This document shows positions 41,623 to 51,285 of a stretch of 64,000 nt of DNA, piece after piece (position 1 is the stretch's first letter; every line of letters starts with the position of its first letter). The position numbers and the translations under genes are program-made. The notes beneath the pieces are model-generated. The model did no database searches, had not been told where the DNA came from, and was given only the letters and a program-made list of their open reading frames with translations. Source of the stretch: UBA2767 sp965228625 (GTDB lineage Bacteria; Pseudomonadota; Alphaproteobacteria; Rhizobiales; Methyloligellaceae); contig OZ245829.1 in NCBI GenBank assembly GCA_965228625.1, positions 3,472,001 through 3,536,000 on the forward strand, given 5' to 3'.

Positions 41623-44600
41623 CTAACGCCCTGCTGCCGCCTGCTTCCGCGCAGGTGCGGATCTCCGGCGTTTGACGGGATTGTCCTTGGTGCCCGCGTT
41701 CACCGCCACATACATGGCCGGCGTCAGAAGAACGGTGAAGACGGCAGACAGGCCGAGACCGCCAATGATGACGAGGCCGATGGAGACCCGGCTTTCCGCG
41801 CCTGCGCCGCTTGCGAGAATGAGTGGAACGGCGCCAAAAATCGTCGAAAGCAAGGTCATGATGATCGGGCGCAACCGCGCGCGGGCAGCATTGAGCACCG
41901 CCTCGGACCGGGTTTGGCCTTGCGCGAATAATTGATTGGCGAAGTCGACGATCAGGATTCCGTTTTTCGTCATCAGCCCTATGAGCAGCACCAGCCCGAC
42001 CTGGCTGTAGATGTTCAGCGTGGTTCCCGTCGCCCACAAGGTCAAAAGCGCGCCAACCGTTGCCAGCGGGACCGTCAGCATGATCGCGAATGGCTGGAAA
42101 AAGCTCTCGAACTGAGCTGCGAGCACGAGATAGATGATGGCGATCGCCAGCAACAGTGCGAAGTGAATTCCGGAAGAGGACTCAAGATACTCCTTGCTCA
42201 GGCCGCCGAACGACAGGCGAGCCTCGCTGGGAAGGGTCTCGGCAACGAGCGCCTGAACGTCGGCAATCGCCGTGCCCAGCTCGTAGCCGTCAACGAGCGC
42301 GGCGGACACGGTGATGCTCGGCAACCGGTTGTGGCGCCGGAGGTTGGCGGCGGCGGCCTGGTCGCTGAGCGACACCACCGCGTCGAGCGGGATGAGTTCA
42401 TCGCTCTGCTCCGAGCGCACATAGATCGTGCGCAGGTCGCGCTCGGTCTCGCGGCCCCCTTCGCCCGCCTGCACGATCACGTCGTACTCGCGGCCACGAT
42501 CGATATAGTTGGTCACCGTTCGTGAGGCGAGCATGGTCTGGATCGTACGCCCGATCGTCTCGATACTGATCCCGAGGTCCTCGGCCTGCAGACGCCGCAC
42601 GCGGACATTGACTTCGGGCTGGTTCTCCTCGAAGTCCGACTCGATGTTGCGGAGATTCGGGTTCTCCTCAAGCCGTACCATGAGTTCGTCGGTCCACGCC
42701 TTGACCTGCTGATGTTCGTAGCCGCTGATGATAATTCGGAGCGGGGTCCGGCTGCCGCGCAGTCCGAGGCCCGTCGGTATCGTCGGGAAGGCACGCACCC
42801 CGACAATGCGGCCGAGCGGAGGGATCTGGGAATCCGCGATCTGCGCCGCCGACCTTGAACGCTCGTCCCAATCCGCCAGGTTGACGACGACGAAAGCCCG
42901 GCTCGGCGCGCCGCCGAGGCCGACAATGGCCATCACCGACTTTGCCTCCTTGCTGGCGAGGAGAGGCTCGAGCACTTTTTCGACGCTGCGTGTTTCCTCG
43001 TTGGTGTATGCGAAGCTCGCCCCTTGCGGCGCGGTCAGGGCGACGAAAAAGACGCCACGGTCCTCTCGCGGTGTCAGCTCGCTCGGCAGGAGCGAGTAAA
43101 ACCCGAAGGCGCAGATCCCGACTGCGAGAGACAGGAACACCGACACCCAGGGTCTTGCGACCACCTTTTCGAGCACCGCGAGATACCGCGCTTCGGTCGC
43201 TGCAAACATGCGGTCGACGGCCTTGGAAAGGCCGCTGTCGTCCTTGCGCTTTTCGAGGACACGCGAGGTCAGCATCGGGCACAGCGACAGGGCGATGAAG
43301 GTCGAAACCGCGACGGCGATGGCGAGGACGACGCCGAATTCCACGAACAGCAAACCGACAGTGCCTTCGATCAGGGTCAGCGGCACGAACACCGCGATCA
43401 GGGTCACGGAGGTGGCGATCACCGCGAACATCATCTGGTTCGATCCGAGAATGCTGGCGGTCGTGCGGTCCTCGCCGTTGCGAAAACGCCGTTGCGCGTT
43501 CTCGAAGATGACGATGGCGTCATCGACAATGATGCCGATCGCCAGCACCAGCGCCAGCAGGGTGAGAATGTTGATGGAATAGTCCAGAAGGTAGAGGCCG
43601 AAAAACGTGCCGATGATCGTGACGGGAATCGTCACCGCGGGCACCAGCGTTGCGCGCACCGATCCGATAAAGAGGAATATCACCGCGATGACGATGGCGA
43701 CGGCGATCAGCAAGGTCGTTGCCACCTCCGTGATCGCCGCGTTGATGAAGACGGCATCGTCGGTCCGGATGCTGACATCCATGCCTTCCGGCAGGTTGGG
43801 CCTCAACTCGTTCAGAACCGCATGAACGCGTTCAGAGATTGCCACCGTGTTGGCCTGGGACTGCCGCAGGATGTTCAGACCAACAGACGTCTGCCCGTTC
43901 GCCCGCACCGCGGTCTGATCGTCCTCCACGCCGTAGGCTACGGTCGCGACGTCGCGCAGCCGGACCTGGAACCCGCCCGTCTGCTTGACGAGGATCCTTG
44001 CGAATTGCTCCGGCGTGGAAAGCCGGGCGTCCGCACGCACGAAGTACTCGCGTCCCCCCGAGATCAGCTCTCCCGCAGGGAGTTCGAGACTGTTCCGGGC
44101 CAGAGCCGTCTCGATATCGTCGACGGTGACCTTGCGTGCCGCCATTTCCCAGCGATCGAGCCAGACTCTGATGGCGCGCCGCCGGTCTCCGAATTGCTCA
44201 ATCTGTGCAATGCCGTCGATGACGGTGAGCCGGTCTGTAATGAAGCGCTCGACATAGTCCGTGATTTCCGGCGCCGACATGCGGTCGGAGCTGATGGACA
44301 CCCGCATCACCGGATCGGCGTCGCTGTTGTTCTTGGAAATAACCGGCAGGTCCGCATCGTCGGGCAGCCTGTTGGCGACGCTGCTGACGGCGTCGCGTAC
44401 ATCGTTGACCGCTTCATCGACGTTGGTGAGTGGCGTGAACTCGATCGTCGTGCGTGACGTTCCGCGGCGGCTTTGCGACTCGATCGTGTCGACGCCGGAT
44501 ACGCCGGAAACCGCGCTTTCGATGACTTCGGTGATCTCCGTCTCGACGACCTGCGGAGAGGCACCGGTATACCGCGTGTTCACGGTGACGGAGGTGGCCT

Positions 44601-44721
44601 CGACGGCGGGTAATGCGCGGATCGGCAGCCGGTTCAGAACGAACAGTCCGACGATCACAATGGCGATGGATATGACGGTGGCGAAGACGGGGCGTTTGAC
44701 ACAGAGCTCCGGCAACGACAT
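41623..44721 (-). CDS. RND efflux permease 2 (MexF/TriC-like)
   Basis: 1032 aa, start MSLPELCVKRPVFATVISIA. TM4 has LAIGIIVDDAIVIFENAQRR with the paired Asp. The C-terminal repeat shows IGLMTKNGILIVDFANQLFA. It differs in length and porter loops from the pump at 37085-40258, so this is a second, non-redundant RND system rather than a tandem copy. It lies 5 bp after its own adaptor gene. No outer-membrane component is present. Substrate is not predictable from sequence. Confidence 0.94.
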   Translation of the reverse strand: MSLPELCVKRPVFATVISIAIVIVGLFVLNRLPIRALPAVEATSVTVNTRYTGASPQVVETEITEVIESAVSGVSGVDTIESQSRRGTSRTTIEFTPLTNVDEAVNDVRDAVSSVANRLPDDADLPVISKNNSDADPVMRVSISSDRMSAPEITDYVERFITDRLTVIDGIAQIEQFGDRRRAIRVWLDRWEMAARKVTVDDIETALARNSLELPAGELISGGREYFVRADARLSTPEQFARILVKQTGGFQVRLRDVATVAYGVEDDQTAVRANGQTSVGLNILRQSQANTVAISERVHAVLNELRPNLPEGMDVSIRTDDAVFINAAITEVATTLLIAVAIVIAVIFLFIGSVRATLVPAVTIPVTIIGTFFGLYLLDYSINILTLLALVLAIGIIVDDAIVIFENAQRRFRNGEDRTTASILGSNQMMFAVIATSVTLIAVFVPLTLIEGTVGLLFVEFGVVLAIAVAVSTFIALSLCPMLTSRVLEKRKDDSGLSKAVDRMFAATEARYLAVLEKVVARPWVSVFLSLAVGICAFGFYSLLPSELTPREDRGVFFVALTAPQGASFAYTNEETRSVEKVLEPLLASKEAKSVMAIVGLGGAPSRAFVVVNLADWDERSRSAAQIADSQIPPLGRIVGVRAFPTIPTGLGLRGSRTPLRIIISGYEHQQVKAWTDELMVRLEENPNLRNIESDFEENQPEVNVRVRRLQAEDLGISIETIGRTIQTMLASRTVTNYIDRGREYDVIVQAGEGGRETERDLRTIYVRSEQSDELIPLDAVVSLSDQAAAANLRRHNRLPSITVSAALVDGYELGTAIADVQALVAETLPSEARLSFGGLSKEYLESSSGIHFALLLAIAIIYLVLAAQFESFFQPFAIMLTVPLATVGALLTLWATGTTLNIYSQVGLVLLIGLMTKNGILIVDFANQLFAQGQTRSEAVLNAARARLRPIIMTLLSTIFGAVPLILASGAGAESRVSIGLVIIGGLGLSAVFTVLLTPAMYVAVNAGTKDNPVKRRRSAPARKQAAAGR

Positions 44722-44726
44722 GGGAC

Positions 44727-45821
44727 TTAGCTCTCGCTGCCAGTCGGTGCCGGGGCCGGAGCGTCGTCAGGTGCGTCCGTCACGACCCTGATCGGGGCAC
44801 CGTCGCGCAGGTCCTGGATGCCTTTCACGACAACCTTGTCGCCGACGGACAGGCCTTCGGTGACCTCGACCGTGTTGCGCTGACGCGATCCGAGGGTCAC
44901 GGTGCGCTGCAGCGCGACGTTGTCCGTGTCCAGATAGACAAGCGTCTCCTCGCCCTGAAACACCAGCGCCTCTTGCGGTATCTTGATGGCCTCACGCTCC
45001 TCAAGCGTGACCCGCACGTTCATGAACATGCCCGTTGGAATTTCGGATTTTTCGTTCGGGATCTCCGCCTTGATGCGGAATGACCGGCTGACTGTATCGA
45101 TCCGCGTATCGATCTGTGAGATCTTGCCGCGGAATCGCGTGTTGCCGAAGGCGAGCGTTCGCGCGGTAACCTCCATGCCCTCCTTCACCGAACCGTAATA
45201 GATTTCCGGCACCGAGAACTCGATCTCGATGATGCTGAGATCGTCGAGCGTGGTCAGAACCGTTCCGGCGCTGACATAGTCTCCGACATCGACATTTTTG
45301 AAGCCGACCGTTCCATCGAACGGCGCATCAATGGTGCGTTCGTCAAGCGCGTCGACGGCGGCCTCATGGCGCGCCTTGGCAATGAGATAGGCAGCCTGTT
45401 TCTCATCGGCGTTTGCCTTGGAACCGGCGCGGGAATCAAGGAGCTGCTGAGCCCGATCATTATCGAACTTGGCACGCTCCATCTCGGCCCGGGTCTCCTG
45501 CTCCTGGGCGCTGGCCGCGGCGTCGTTCAGCCGGACAAGCGCGGTCTTGGCCTTGACCTTTTCGCCGGGAATGAAATTGACCTCTTCCACCTGGCCCGCG
45601 ACGAGCGGGACGACATTGACGGCGCGGATCGCCTGCGTCGTACCGACTGCCGCGATGCGATCGCGGACAGTGCCGAGCTTCACGGTGTCGACTTCGACGA
45701 GCACCGCGCGCGCCGCGCGGGCGGGCGCCGCATCCTCGCCGACAAGGGTGTTGACGGCGTATAGGCCGGCAGCCCCTGCAAGTGCCGCGATCAGCAAAAA
45801 CACACCCAGGCGGAAATTCAT
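44727..45821 (-). CDS. RND efflux periplasmic adaptor 2
   Basis: 364 aa. The N-terminal segment MNFRLGVFLLIAALAGAAGL is a membrane anchor or uncleaved signal; no lipobox. Adaptor features: VVPLVAGQVEEVNFIPGEKV, a hairpin with AEMERAKFDNDRAQQLLDSR, DAPFDGTVGFKNVDVGDYVS, and a C-terminal beta-barrel (PQEALVFQGEETLVYLD). The tail is Pro/Ala-rich. It is the first gene of a two-gene operon with the 1032-aa permease. The 140-bp upstream gap separates it from the TctA gene and holds no recognisable operator. Confidence 0.92.
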   Translation of the reverse strand: MNFRLGVFLLIAALAGAAGLYAVNTLVGEDAAPARAARAVLVEVDTVKLGTVRDRIAAVGTTQAIRAVNVVPLVAGQVEEVNFIPGEKVKAKTALVRLNDAAASAQEQETRAEMERAKFDNDRAQQLLDSRAGSKANADEKQAAYLIAKARHEAAVDALDERTIDAPFDGTVGFKNVDVGDYVSAGTVLTTLDDLSIIEIEFSVPEIYYGSVKEGMEVTARTLAFGNTRFRGKISQIDTRIDTVSRSFRIKAEIPNEKSEIPTGMFMNVRVTLEEREAIKIPQEALVFQGEETLVYLDTDNVALQRTVTLGSRQRNTVEVTEGLSVGDKVVVKGIQDLRDGAPIRVVTDAPDDAPAPAPTGSES

Positions 45822-45961
45822 TTCTCTTCCAGAATCTCGTTGTCGCGCCGTGCCGAACAGCGCTCAAAATCTGGCCGCACCCTATCATACTGGCGGATGC
45901 GGCCAAGCACTGTTGCCGCGGCAGATGTCCGAAGTGTGGCCGAGCCGAACAGGCTCTGGCC

Positions 45962-47554
45962 TCAGGCGCGGATCGCCGCCGACCGCCGTCCGGCAAAAAC
46001 AAGGATGAAGATCGAAAGGCCCAGGAACACAAGCGCGATGGGCGATTTGAGGAGAAAGAAGGGGTCGCCGCCCGATGCCGAATACCCGCCCCGGATCAAC
46101 TCCTCCAGCCGCGGCGCCAGCAGGAAGCCGATGACGAACGGCAGGATCGATATCTCCAGCTTGCGCAGGACGAACCCGATGGCGCCGAAAATAATCACCA
46201 CCCAGATTGCGATGAACCCGCCGTCCTGCGCATAGACGGCGGTCAAGGTGATGAGCAGCACCGACGGCAGCATGATGGACTTCGGCACGCGCGAGAGAAT
46301 GCCGAGGGTGCGCATGAACCAGCCGCCGGCGGTCCAGTTGAAGAGATTCGCCAGCACCATCAGGGTGAAGATGCTGAAGGCGACCACCAGGTCCTTGTTG
46401 ATGATGGTTCCGTACCCCTCGATCTCCTTGATCTCGTTGAAGCGGAAGACGGAGGGCCCAAGCGTGAAGTTGCCGACCGACTCGACCGCGAGGATGAGGA
46501 AGACCGCGGCGAAATTGCCCGGGATACCCAGGCTCATGACGGGGATGAGGTTGGCGCCGGAGACTGACGAATTTGCCGCCTCCGTCGCGGCGACGCCCTC
46601 AGGGATCCCCGTACCGAACTTCTCCGGGTGCTTCGAGACGCGCCGTGCCGCGTCGTAGCCGAGGGTTGCGGCGAGCGTCGTGCCGATGCCGGGGAGGGCG
46701 CCGACCGCCGTGCCGATGGCCGCGGAGCGGAAGATCGTCGGCAGCAACTGCCTGATATCGCTCCAGCCGAAGTGGGTGTCGCCGCGCGGCAGCCGGATCA
46801 GCGTCGCCATCTTCTTGCGCCGTGCACGGGTCATCTCTTCGATGCCGACCAGCACCTCCGACAGCACCAGGACGCCGAGGATCGCGGACGTCAGCGGCAG
46901 CCCGTTGCCCAGCGCCGCAATCCCGAAAGTCATGCGCGGACCGTTGCCCGACAGGGTGCTGCCGATCAGGGCGAGGAGCATGCCGAGCAGCCCGACGATC
47001 ATGCCCTTGGTGGGAGACTTGCCGGCGACCGCGGCCATGAAGGACAGCGACAGGATGATCAGCGCCGACTTCTCCGGCAGATCGAGCACCCGCTCGATCA
47101 TGACGGCGAGAACGGGCGCCGATATGAACAGCACCATGTCGCTGAACGTGTCGCCGCTGGCGGAGCTGAAATGGGCGATCTTGAGGGCCTTGATGCCCTG
47201 GCCCTTCTTGGCCATCGGATAGCCGTCGAGCGTGGTGAGGAACGCGTCGGGCGTTCCCGGCGTGTTGAAGAGAATGGCGGGGACCGCACCGCCGATCGTC
47301 GCGCCTTTCATGATGCCGATGAGGAATCCCAGGATCGGAAGCAGAGCCTCGTCGGAATGCCCGAATACGGAAATCAGGACCGGTAGCGACAGCGCCATCG
47401 CAAACGGGCCATTGAGGCCCGGCGTGGCGCCAATGGCGATGCCGAGCAGAAGCCCGCCGAACACCATGGCGAGGGGCAACCAGTCGAACTGTCCGTCGGC
47501 GGTGAAAAAAACCTCGAGCACGCCCCGCGTGATGTATTCGAGAGCAAGCTCCAT
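45962..47554 (-). CDS. tctA: Tripartite tricarboxylate transporter permease TctA
   Basis: 530 aa with about 12 membrane helices. TctA motifs: AIGATPGLNGPFAMALSLPV near residue 41, GGAVPAILFNTPGTPDAFLT near 88, GALPGIGTTLAATLGYDAAR and the second NSSVSGANLIPVMSLGIPGN. It is the large inner-membrane permease that works with TctB and a TctC binding protein to import organic acids. Its ATG at 47554 is one base downstream of a MITE-like insert (47556-47831); the insert's end supplies an AGAGG six bases before the ATG. Confidence 0.94.
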   Translation of the reverse strand: MELALEYITRGVLEVFFTADGQFDWLPLAMVFGGLLLGIAIGATPGLNGPFAMALSLPVLISVFGHSDEALLPILGFLIGIMKGATIGGAVPAILFNTPGTPDAFLTTLDGYPMAKKGQGIKALKIAHFSSASGDTFSDMVLFISAPVLAVMIERVLDLPEKSALIILSLSFMAAVAGKSPTKGMIVGLLGMLLALIGSTLSGNGPRMTFGIAALGNGLPLTSAILGVLVLSEVLVGIEEMTRARRKKMATLIRLPRGDTHFGWSDIRQLLPTIFRSAAIGTAVGALPGIGTTLAATLGYDAARRVSKHPEKFGTGIPEGVAATEAANSSVSGANLIPVMSLGIPGNFAAVFLILAVESVGNFTLGPSVFRFNEIKEIEGYGTIINKDLVVAFSIFTLMVLANLFNWTAGGWFMRTLGILSRVPKSIMLPSVLLITLTAVYAQDGGFIAIWVVIIFGAIGFVLRKLEISILPFVIGFLLAPRLEELIRGGYSASGGDPFFLLKSPIALVFLGLSIFILVFAGRRSAAIRA

Positions 47555-47555
47555 C

Positions 47556-47831
47556 TAGAGCCTCTTCGACCAAATCCGAGTCAATTCTGTTTCTCGATTG
47601 GCGTGTGCGATCCGTCGCCGAAACGGTCGCGGCGCGATGCAGCGCATCGGGCAAGGCCGTTTCGCCGGCGGGCGTCCGCCAATCGGAAACCCGAACGGGA
47701 CGGGCGGTTTTGCGCCAATCCCGGCGCAAAGCCCCTTGCCCGTACGCCCAGGTACGCGCCACGGGCCTTTGCTTGATCTTGTCTCAAAATCGCTCCGTCA
47801 GAATGGCTCCGATTTGGTCGAAGAGGCTCTA
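47556..47831. mobile_element. 276-bp MITE-like element with perfect 21-bp inverted ends
   Basis: The sequence starts TAGAGCCTCTTCGACC (47556) and ends with the exact reverse complement of its first 21 bases (47811-47831). The 4-bp sequence CATC is present on both sides (47552-47555 and 47832-47835), consistent with a target duplication; a TA duplication is an alternative. It encodes no transposase. An internal hairpin (47700-47743) and its right half are shared with 33372-33505. It was inserted exactly at the tctB stop / tctA start junction. Confidence 0.85.
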
Positions 47832-47834
47832 CAT

Positions 47835-48449
47835 CTAGTAGTCAGCGTTGGGCGGCAACTGGACATTGAACAGGAGAACATCGAACACGATGATGCTTGC
47901 CGCGATCACCGTCACGACCGCGAGGATCGCCTGCCATCGCAAGCCGGCCTCGGCCCATGCAATCAGCGTTGCCGTCATGACGAACCCTCCGATGCCGTAA
48001 CCGATGTACTTGTAAGGTACTGTATCGACCAGCTGACGATAGGTCAGGTCGCTGCCGGAGAAAAAGCCCGCAACGGCCACGGCCAGCGGTCCCAGCCAGT
48101 ACATGGCGGCGAGCCCAGCACAAACGAGAAGATTGAACAAGACAAGGAAAACCAGGTCGTCGCGGCTCAACCGCGCCGCAGTCTCTGATTCATCGGACCG
48201 CCGGCGCAGCAACAGCGATTTCAGCACGTGCGTTGCGCTCAGGACGAGGATGGCCCCGGTAAGCAGCACCGGGAAAAAGGCATCGCCGGGCTCTCGCTTT
48301 CCGGCGTGATCAAGCTCGACGAACCCTCCGCGGATGTCGTTTGGAAACCAGACGAACAGGGCGAGGAGTGCAAATACAAATAAGGCGGCGCCAAACCCGA
48401 TATCCCACGGGTCCGGCGCCGCTTCAGTCTTCTGAGCCTTTCCCCCCAC
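47835..48449 (-). CDS. tctB: Tripartite tricarboxylate transporter small subunit TctB
   Basis: 204 aa from a GTG at 48449 that shares one base with the tctC stop (TAGTG). Four to five hydrophobic helices (DIGFGAALFVFALLALFVWF, DAFFPVLLTGAILVLSATHV, LVFLVLFNLLVCAGLAAMYW and further) fit TctB. It is required with TctA for uptake. Before the element inserted, its stop TAG would have abutted the tctA ATG (TAGATG); now ~280 bp separate them. Confidence 0.88.
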   Translation of the reverse strand: MGGKAQKTEAAPDPWDIGFGAALFVFALLALFVWFPNDIRGGFVELDHAGKREPGDAFFPVLLTGAILVLSATHVLKSLLLRRRSDESETAARLSRDDLVFLVLFNLLVCAGLAAMYWLGPLAVAVAGFFSGSDLTYRQLVDTVPYKYIGYGIGGFVMTATLIAWAEAGLRWQAILAVVTVIAASIIVFDVLLFNVQLPPNADY

Positions 48450-49390
48450 TAGTTGGAGAGCGCTTTGAGAAGCTCTTGGTTGGCTTCGTAGTTCTTCTTC
48501 AAGCGCGCAGTGAGTTCGTCACCCGCAATCACCACCGGACCCGGCGGATACTGCTTGGCGATGAACTTCGCTGTCTTGGACTCAGGGTTGGAGAGAACCT
48601 CGGCGATTGCCTTCGCAATCGCGTCACGGGCCTCTTTCGGCATGTCCTTGGGCCCGGCCAGGAGGAACTGGAAGCCGAGTGACAAGTCGATGCCGTAGTC
48701 TTTCAGGGTTTTGCCTTTGGGGGCCTGGACCAACGGCTTGTCTTCAGCCGATGCCAGAATGACGAGCTCGCCGGCAGCAACGAGACCGCGCTGCACGCCG
48801 CCGCCCCAGGCGACATTCGCGTCACGCGCGACAAGCGCGTTCATGCCGGACTTCCCGCCTTTTCCGCGCAGCGGGTTGATCTTGATGTCGAAGTGCCTGG
48901 CAACGATTTCCGCGCCGGCCTGGACCTGATCGCCCCAGTTCGCCCAGACGATCTTGGTGCCGCCCTTGGCGGCTTTGACCATGTCCTCGAGGCTTTTCCA
49001 GCCGCTGTCGGTGCGCGCCAGGACCGCCATCTGCGAGCCGGCCGTCGTGGTGATGAAGGTGAAATCGTCGATCGCCAGGTTTTCGTTCTTGATGGTGGCG
49101 AAGTCGAACGTGGTGTTGATCGCGAAGCCGATGGTCTGGCCGTCCGCCGGTGCGTCTTTCAGTTGCGCCGCCATGACGGTGCCGCCACCGCCTGCCTTGT
49201 TGTCCGGAATGATGCGCCAGCCCTTGAGCTTTTCGAGCTCCTCGGCGAGCGCCCGGCCCTGCGTGTCGGTTCCTCCGCCGGCGCCGAACCCGATCCAGAG
49301 CTTGATCGGACCCTTTGGCTGCCATTCGGCGTTCGCCGGGCTCAAGGATAGTCCGAGGGCCATCACCATGGCCACGAACAGTCTGATCAT
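48449..49390 (-). CDS. tctC: Tripartite tricarboxylate transporter binding protein TctC
   Basis: 313 aa with signal peptide MIRLFVAMVMALGLSLSPANA. BugT/TctC features: PIKLWIGFGAGGGTDTQGRA, PDNKAGGGGTVMAAQLKDAP and GIDLSLGFQFLLAGPKDMPK. It captures a carboxylated compound in the periplasm. It lies 86 bp after the GntR gene in gntR-tctC-tctB-tctA. Ligand unknown; the nearby gamma-glutamyltransferase-like and metallo-hydrolase genes may process it. Confidence 0.92.
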   Translation of the reverse strand: MIRLFVAMVMALGLSLSPANAEWQPKGPIKLWIGFGAGGGTDTQGRALAEELEKLKGWRIIPDNKAGGGGTVMAAQLKDAPADGQTIGFAINTTFDFATIKNENLAIDDFTFITTTAGSQMAVLARTDSGWKSLEDMVKAAKGGTKIVWANWGDQVQAGAEIVARHFDIKINPLRGKGGKSGMNALVARDANVAWGGGVQRGLVAAGELVILASAEDKPLVQAPKGKTLKDYGIDLSLGFQFLLAGPKDMPKEARDAIAKAIAEVLSNPESKTAKFIAKQYPPGPVVIAGDELTARLKKNYEANQELLKALSN

Positions 49391-49476
49391 CGTCTACTCT
49401 CCCTTACTGCTTTGCTGTGTGTTTCCAGTGTCTCTCGCGGTGCCGGAGATACGCGCACTCCGGCCCGATGGCGAAC

Positions 49477-50250
49477 CTATCCGCCGAGCGTCTCCTTCAG
49501 TTCCATTGGGCGGTGCCCGGGCGGCATTTCGAACCGCTGAAACAGGCTGGGCCTGTCGTCGAAAGAGTAATCCCTGACGTCCCACACGAGGCCGACGGTG
49601 CCGGCGGGCAGCCGCAGTTGCTCGCATGCGCGTGTGGACAGCTCCCGGCTTCCCACCTTGTGCTCCATGCGAAGCGTCGGCAGGTTGAAGCGTTCGATCA
49701 GCACGCGGTGGCATGACGAACCGTGAAGCTCCTCGACCGGCACATCGAGCAGGTCGCGCCCGTGCTCGCAGGAGAGGAACAAGCTGCTCAGCGCCGGCGG
49801 GTCCTGCTCGACCCAGACGAGGCGGTCGATGCGCACATATCGTTCGATGTTCAGAGCGGCCTGCCAGGGTCCCGGCGCGTCATCTTCCGTGACGTTCAGG
49901 ACCCGCACGAACGGCATGAGCAACTCGCCGGTTTCACGATCCCTGAAGCGATAGACGTAGACCTCGGATACCTGCGAACGGCGGTCGGCGATGTAGGTTC
50001 CCGTCTTCCGGTTGCGGACCACGAGGCCGCGTTCGGCGAGTTTGGTGAGGGCCTTCTGAAGCGTTCCGAGCCCGACCGGCAGACGCTCGGTCAGTTCAAT
50101 CTCCGCGGGAACTCTCTCGCCCGGTTTGAAGTGTCCGGTCCGGATGCATTTCTCGAAGGCATCGAAAACGCAGCGATGTTTGGGCGCGCGGGAGCGCTCG
50201 GCCTCGGCGAGGATGCATTCTTCCAGAGTGTCGAGGGCGATCTCGGCCAT
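49477..50250 (-). CDS. GntR-family regulator, HutC/UTRA subfamily
   Basis: 257 aa. Winged helix: CVFDAFEKCIRTGHFKPGER then VPAEIELTERLPVGLGTLQK and ALTKLAERGLVVRNRKTGTY. A UTRA effector domain follows (YRFRDRETGELLMPFVRVLN; C-terminal ELSTRACEQLRLPAGTVGLV). The N-terminal ~25 residues before the helix-turn-helix are longer than usual. It is the first gene of the tct operon and divergent from the metallo-hydrolase/GGT operon, so it probably controls both. The ligand is presumably the transported acid. Confidence 0.88.
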   Translation of the reverse strand: MAEIALDTLEECILAEAERSRAPKHRCVFDAFEKCIRTGHFKPGERVPAEIELTERLPVGLGTLQKALTKLAERGLVVRNRKTGTYIADRRSQVSEVYVYRFRDRETGELLMPFVRVLNVTEDDAPGPWQAALNIERYVRIDRLVWVEQDPPALSSLFLSCEHGRDLLDVPVEELHGSSCHRVLIERFNLPTLRMEHKVGSRELSTRACEQLRLPAGTVGLVWDVRDYSFDDRPSLFQRFEMPPGHRPMELKETLGG

Positions 50251-50287
50251 GCGCGCGGCAAACTTTACATATGAGTTCTCGTCTATT

Positions 50288-50299
50288 AACTACATAGTT
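50288..50299. promoter_or_regulatory. Palindrome in divergent gntR/hydrolase promoter
   Basis: AACTA-CA-TAGTT is an interrupted palindrome in an AT-rich stretch (about 50268-50311), 38 bp upstream of the gntR start. It is a plausible GntR operator serving the two divergent operons. No other strong palindrome was seen in the 146-bp gap. Confidence 0.45.
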
Positions 50300-50396
50300 T
50301 ATATGGATTCTGCGGTCAATGTCCCAGTTCCCGCGTTGCGGGTGGCGGCATGCTGATCCCGGAACGCCACCGGCTTCGTGGAGACAGCGTCGAGGG

Positions 50397-51284
50397 ATGA
50401 AACTCACACTACTTGGCACCGGCACACCGGCGCCGTCACTCACACGGCAAAGCTCAGGCTACCTGGTCGAAGTCGGCGATGATGTAATCGTGCTCGACCA
50501 TGGTCCGGGCGCGATGCATCGCCTCCTCGAATCGGGGCACGCGCCGACCCAGGTCTCGCACCTGTTTCTCACCCACCTTCACTACGATCATATCGCCGAC
50601 TATCCGCGGCTGATGCTTCAGCGGTGGGATCAGGGCGCGGGCGAAATTCCGGAGCTGCGGGTGTTCGGCCCTGAGCCTCTTGCGCGCATCACCGAGCAGT
50701 TGTTCGGCGAGGACGGGGTGTACGGCCTTGATCTGGAATCACGGGTGAGCCATCCGGCAAGCCAGCAAATCTATGCCGCCCGGGGCGGCACGCCGCCCCG
50801 CGAGAAACCATCGCCGGTCGTTCAGGAGGTCGCGGCCGGAGACGTGATCGAAGGCGAAGGGTGGCGCATCACCGTCGGCGCGGCACGGCACTTTCAGCCC
50901 ATCCTCGAGTGCCTCGGGTACCGCATCGAAAGCGACGCCGGAGCGGTCGTCTATTCCGGCGACAGCGGCGGCGTTCTTCCGTCGATGATAGAGCTGGCGA
51001 AGGACTGCGACGTCCTCATTCACATGTGCCATTTTGCATCCGGAACGGAACCGGACGAAGCGTTCCGTATCAGTTGCGGCGGGCACATGGACGTCGCCGA
51101 GGTGGCACGCCAGGCGAATGCGAAAACGCTGGTGCTGACGCACATTCCGCCACCACTCGATGCGCCGGGATGCATGGAGCGTATCGTTGCGGATGTCTGC
51201 AACGTGTTCGACGGGGAAGTGATCATCGGGCGCGATCTTCTCCAGGTGCCGCTTGCCGCCAATCGCGCGATCGAGATCGACTAG
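50397..51284 (+). CDS. MBL-fold metallo-hydrolase
   Basis: ATG at 50397 gives 295 aa. The metallo-beta-lactamase motif THLHYDH (~residues 59-65), the later GAARHFQP His and GDSGG Asp, and a C-terminal LTHIPPP His form a complete two-metal site like that of RNase Z/AtsA-type phosphodiesterases and arylsulfatases. The start MKLTLLGTGTPAPSLTRQSS is typical of this branch. A short ribosome spacing (GAGG close to ATG) leaves the start slightly uncertain. It is the first gene of an operon with a gamma-glutamyltransferase homolog. Substrate unknown. Confidence 0.88.
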   Translation: MKLTLLGTGTPAPSLTRQSSGYLVEVGDDVIVLDHGPGAMHRLLESGHAPTQVSHLFLTHLHYDHIADYPRLMLQRWDQGAGEIPELRVFGPEPLARITEQLFGEDGVYGLDLESRVSHPASQQIYAARGGTPPREKPSPVVQEVAAGDVIEGEGWRITVGAARHFQPILECLGYRIESDAGAVVYSGDSGGVLPSMIELAKDCDVLIHMCHFASGTEPDEAFRISCGGHMDVAEVARQANAKTLVLTHIPPPLDAPGCMERIVADVCNVFDGEVIIGRDLLQVPLAANRAIEID

Positions 51285-51285
51285 C

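Noticed and set aside
43024..44457. 477-codon plus-strand frame opposite the second RND permease
   Set aside because: Same reason: a shadow of hydrophobic codons with no recognisable domain.
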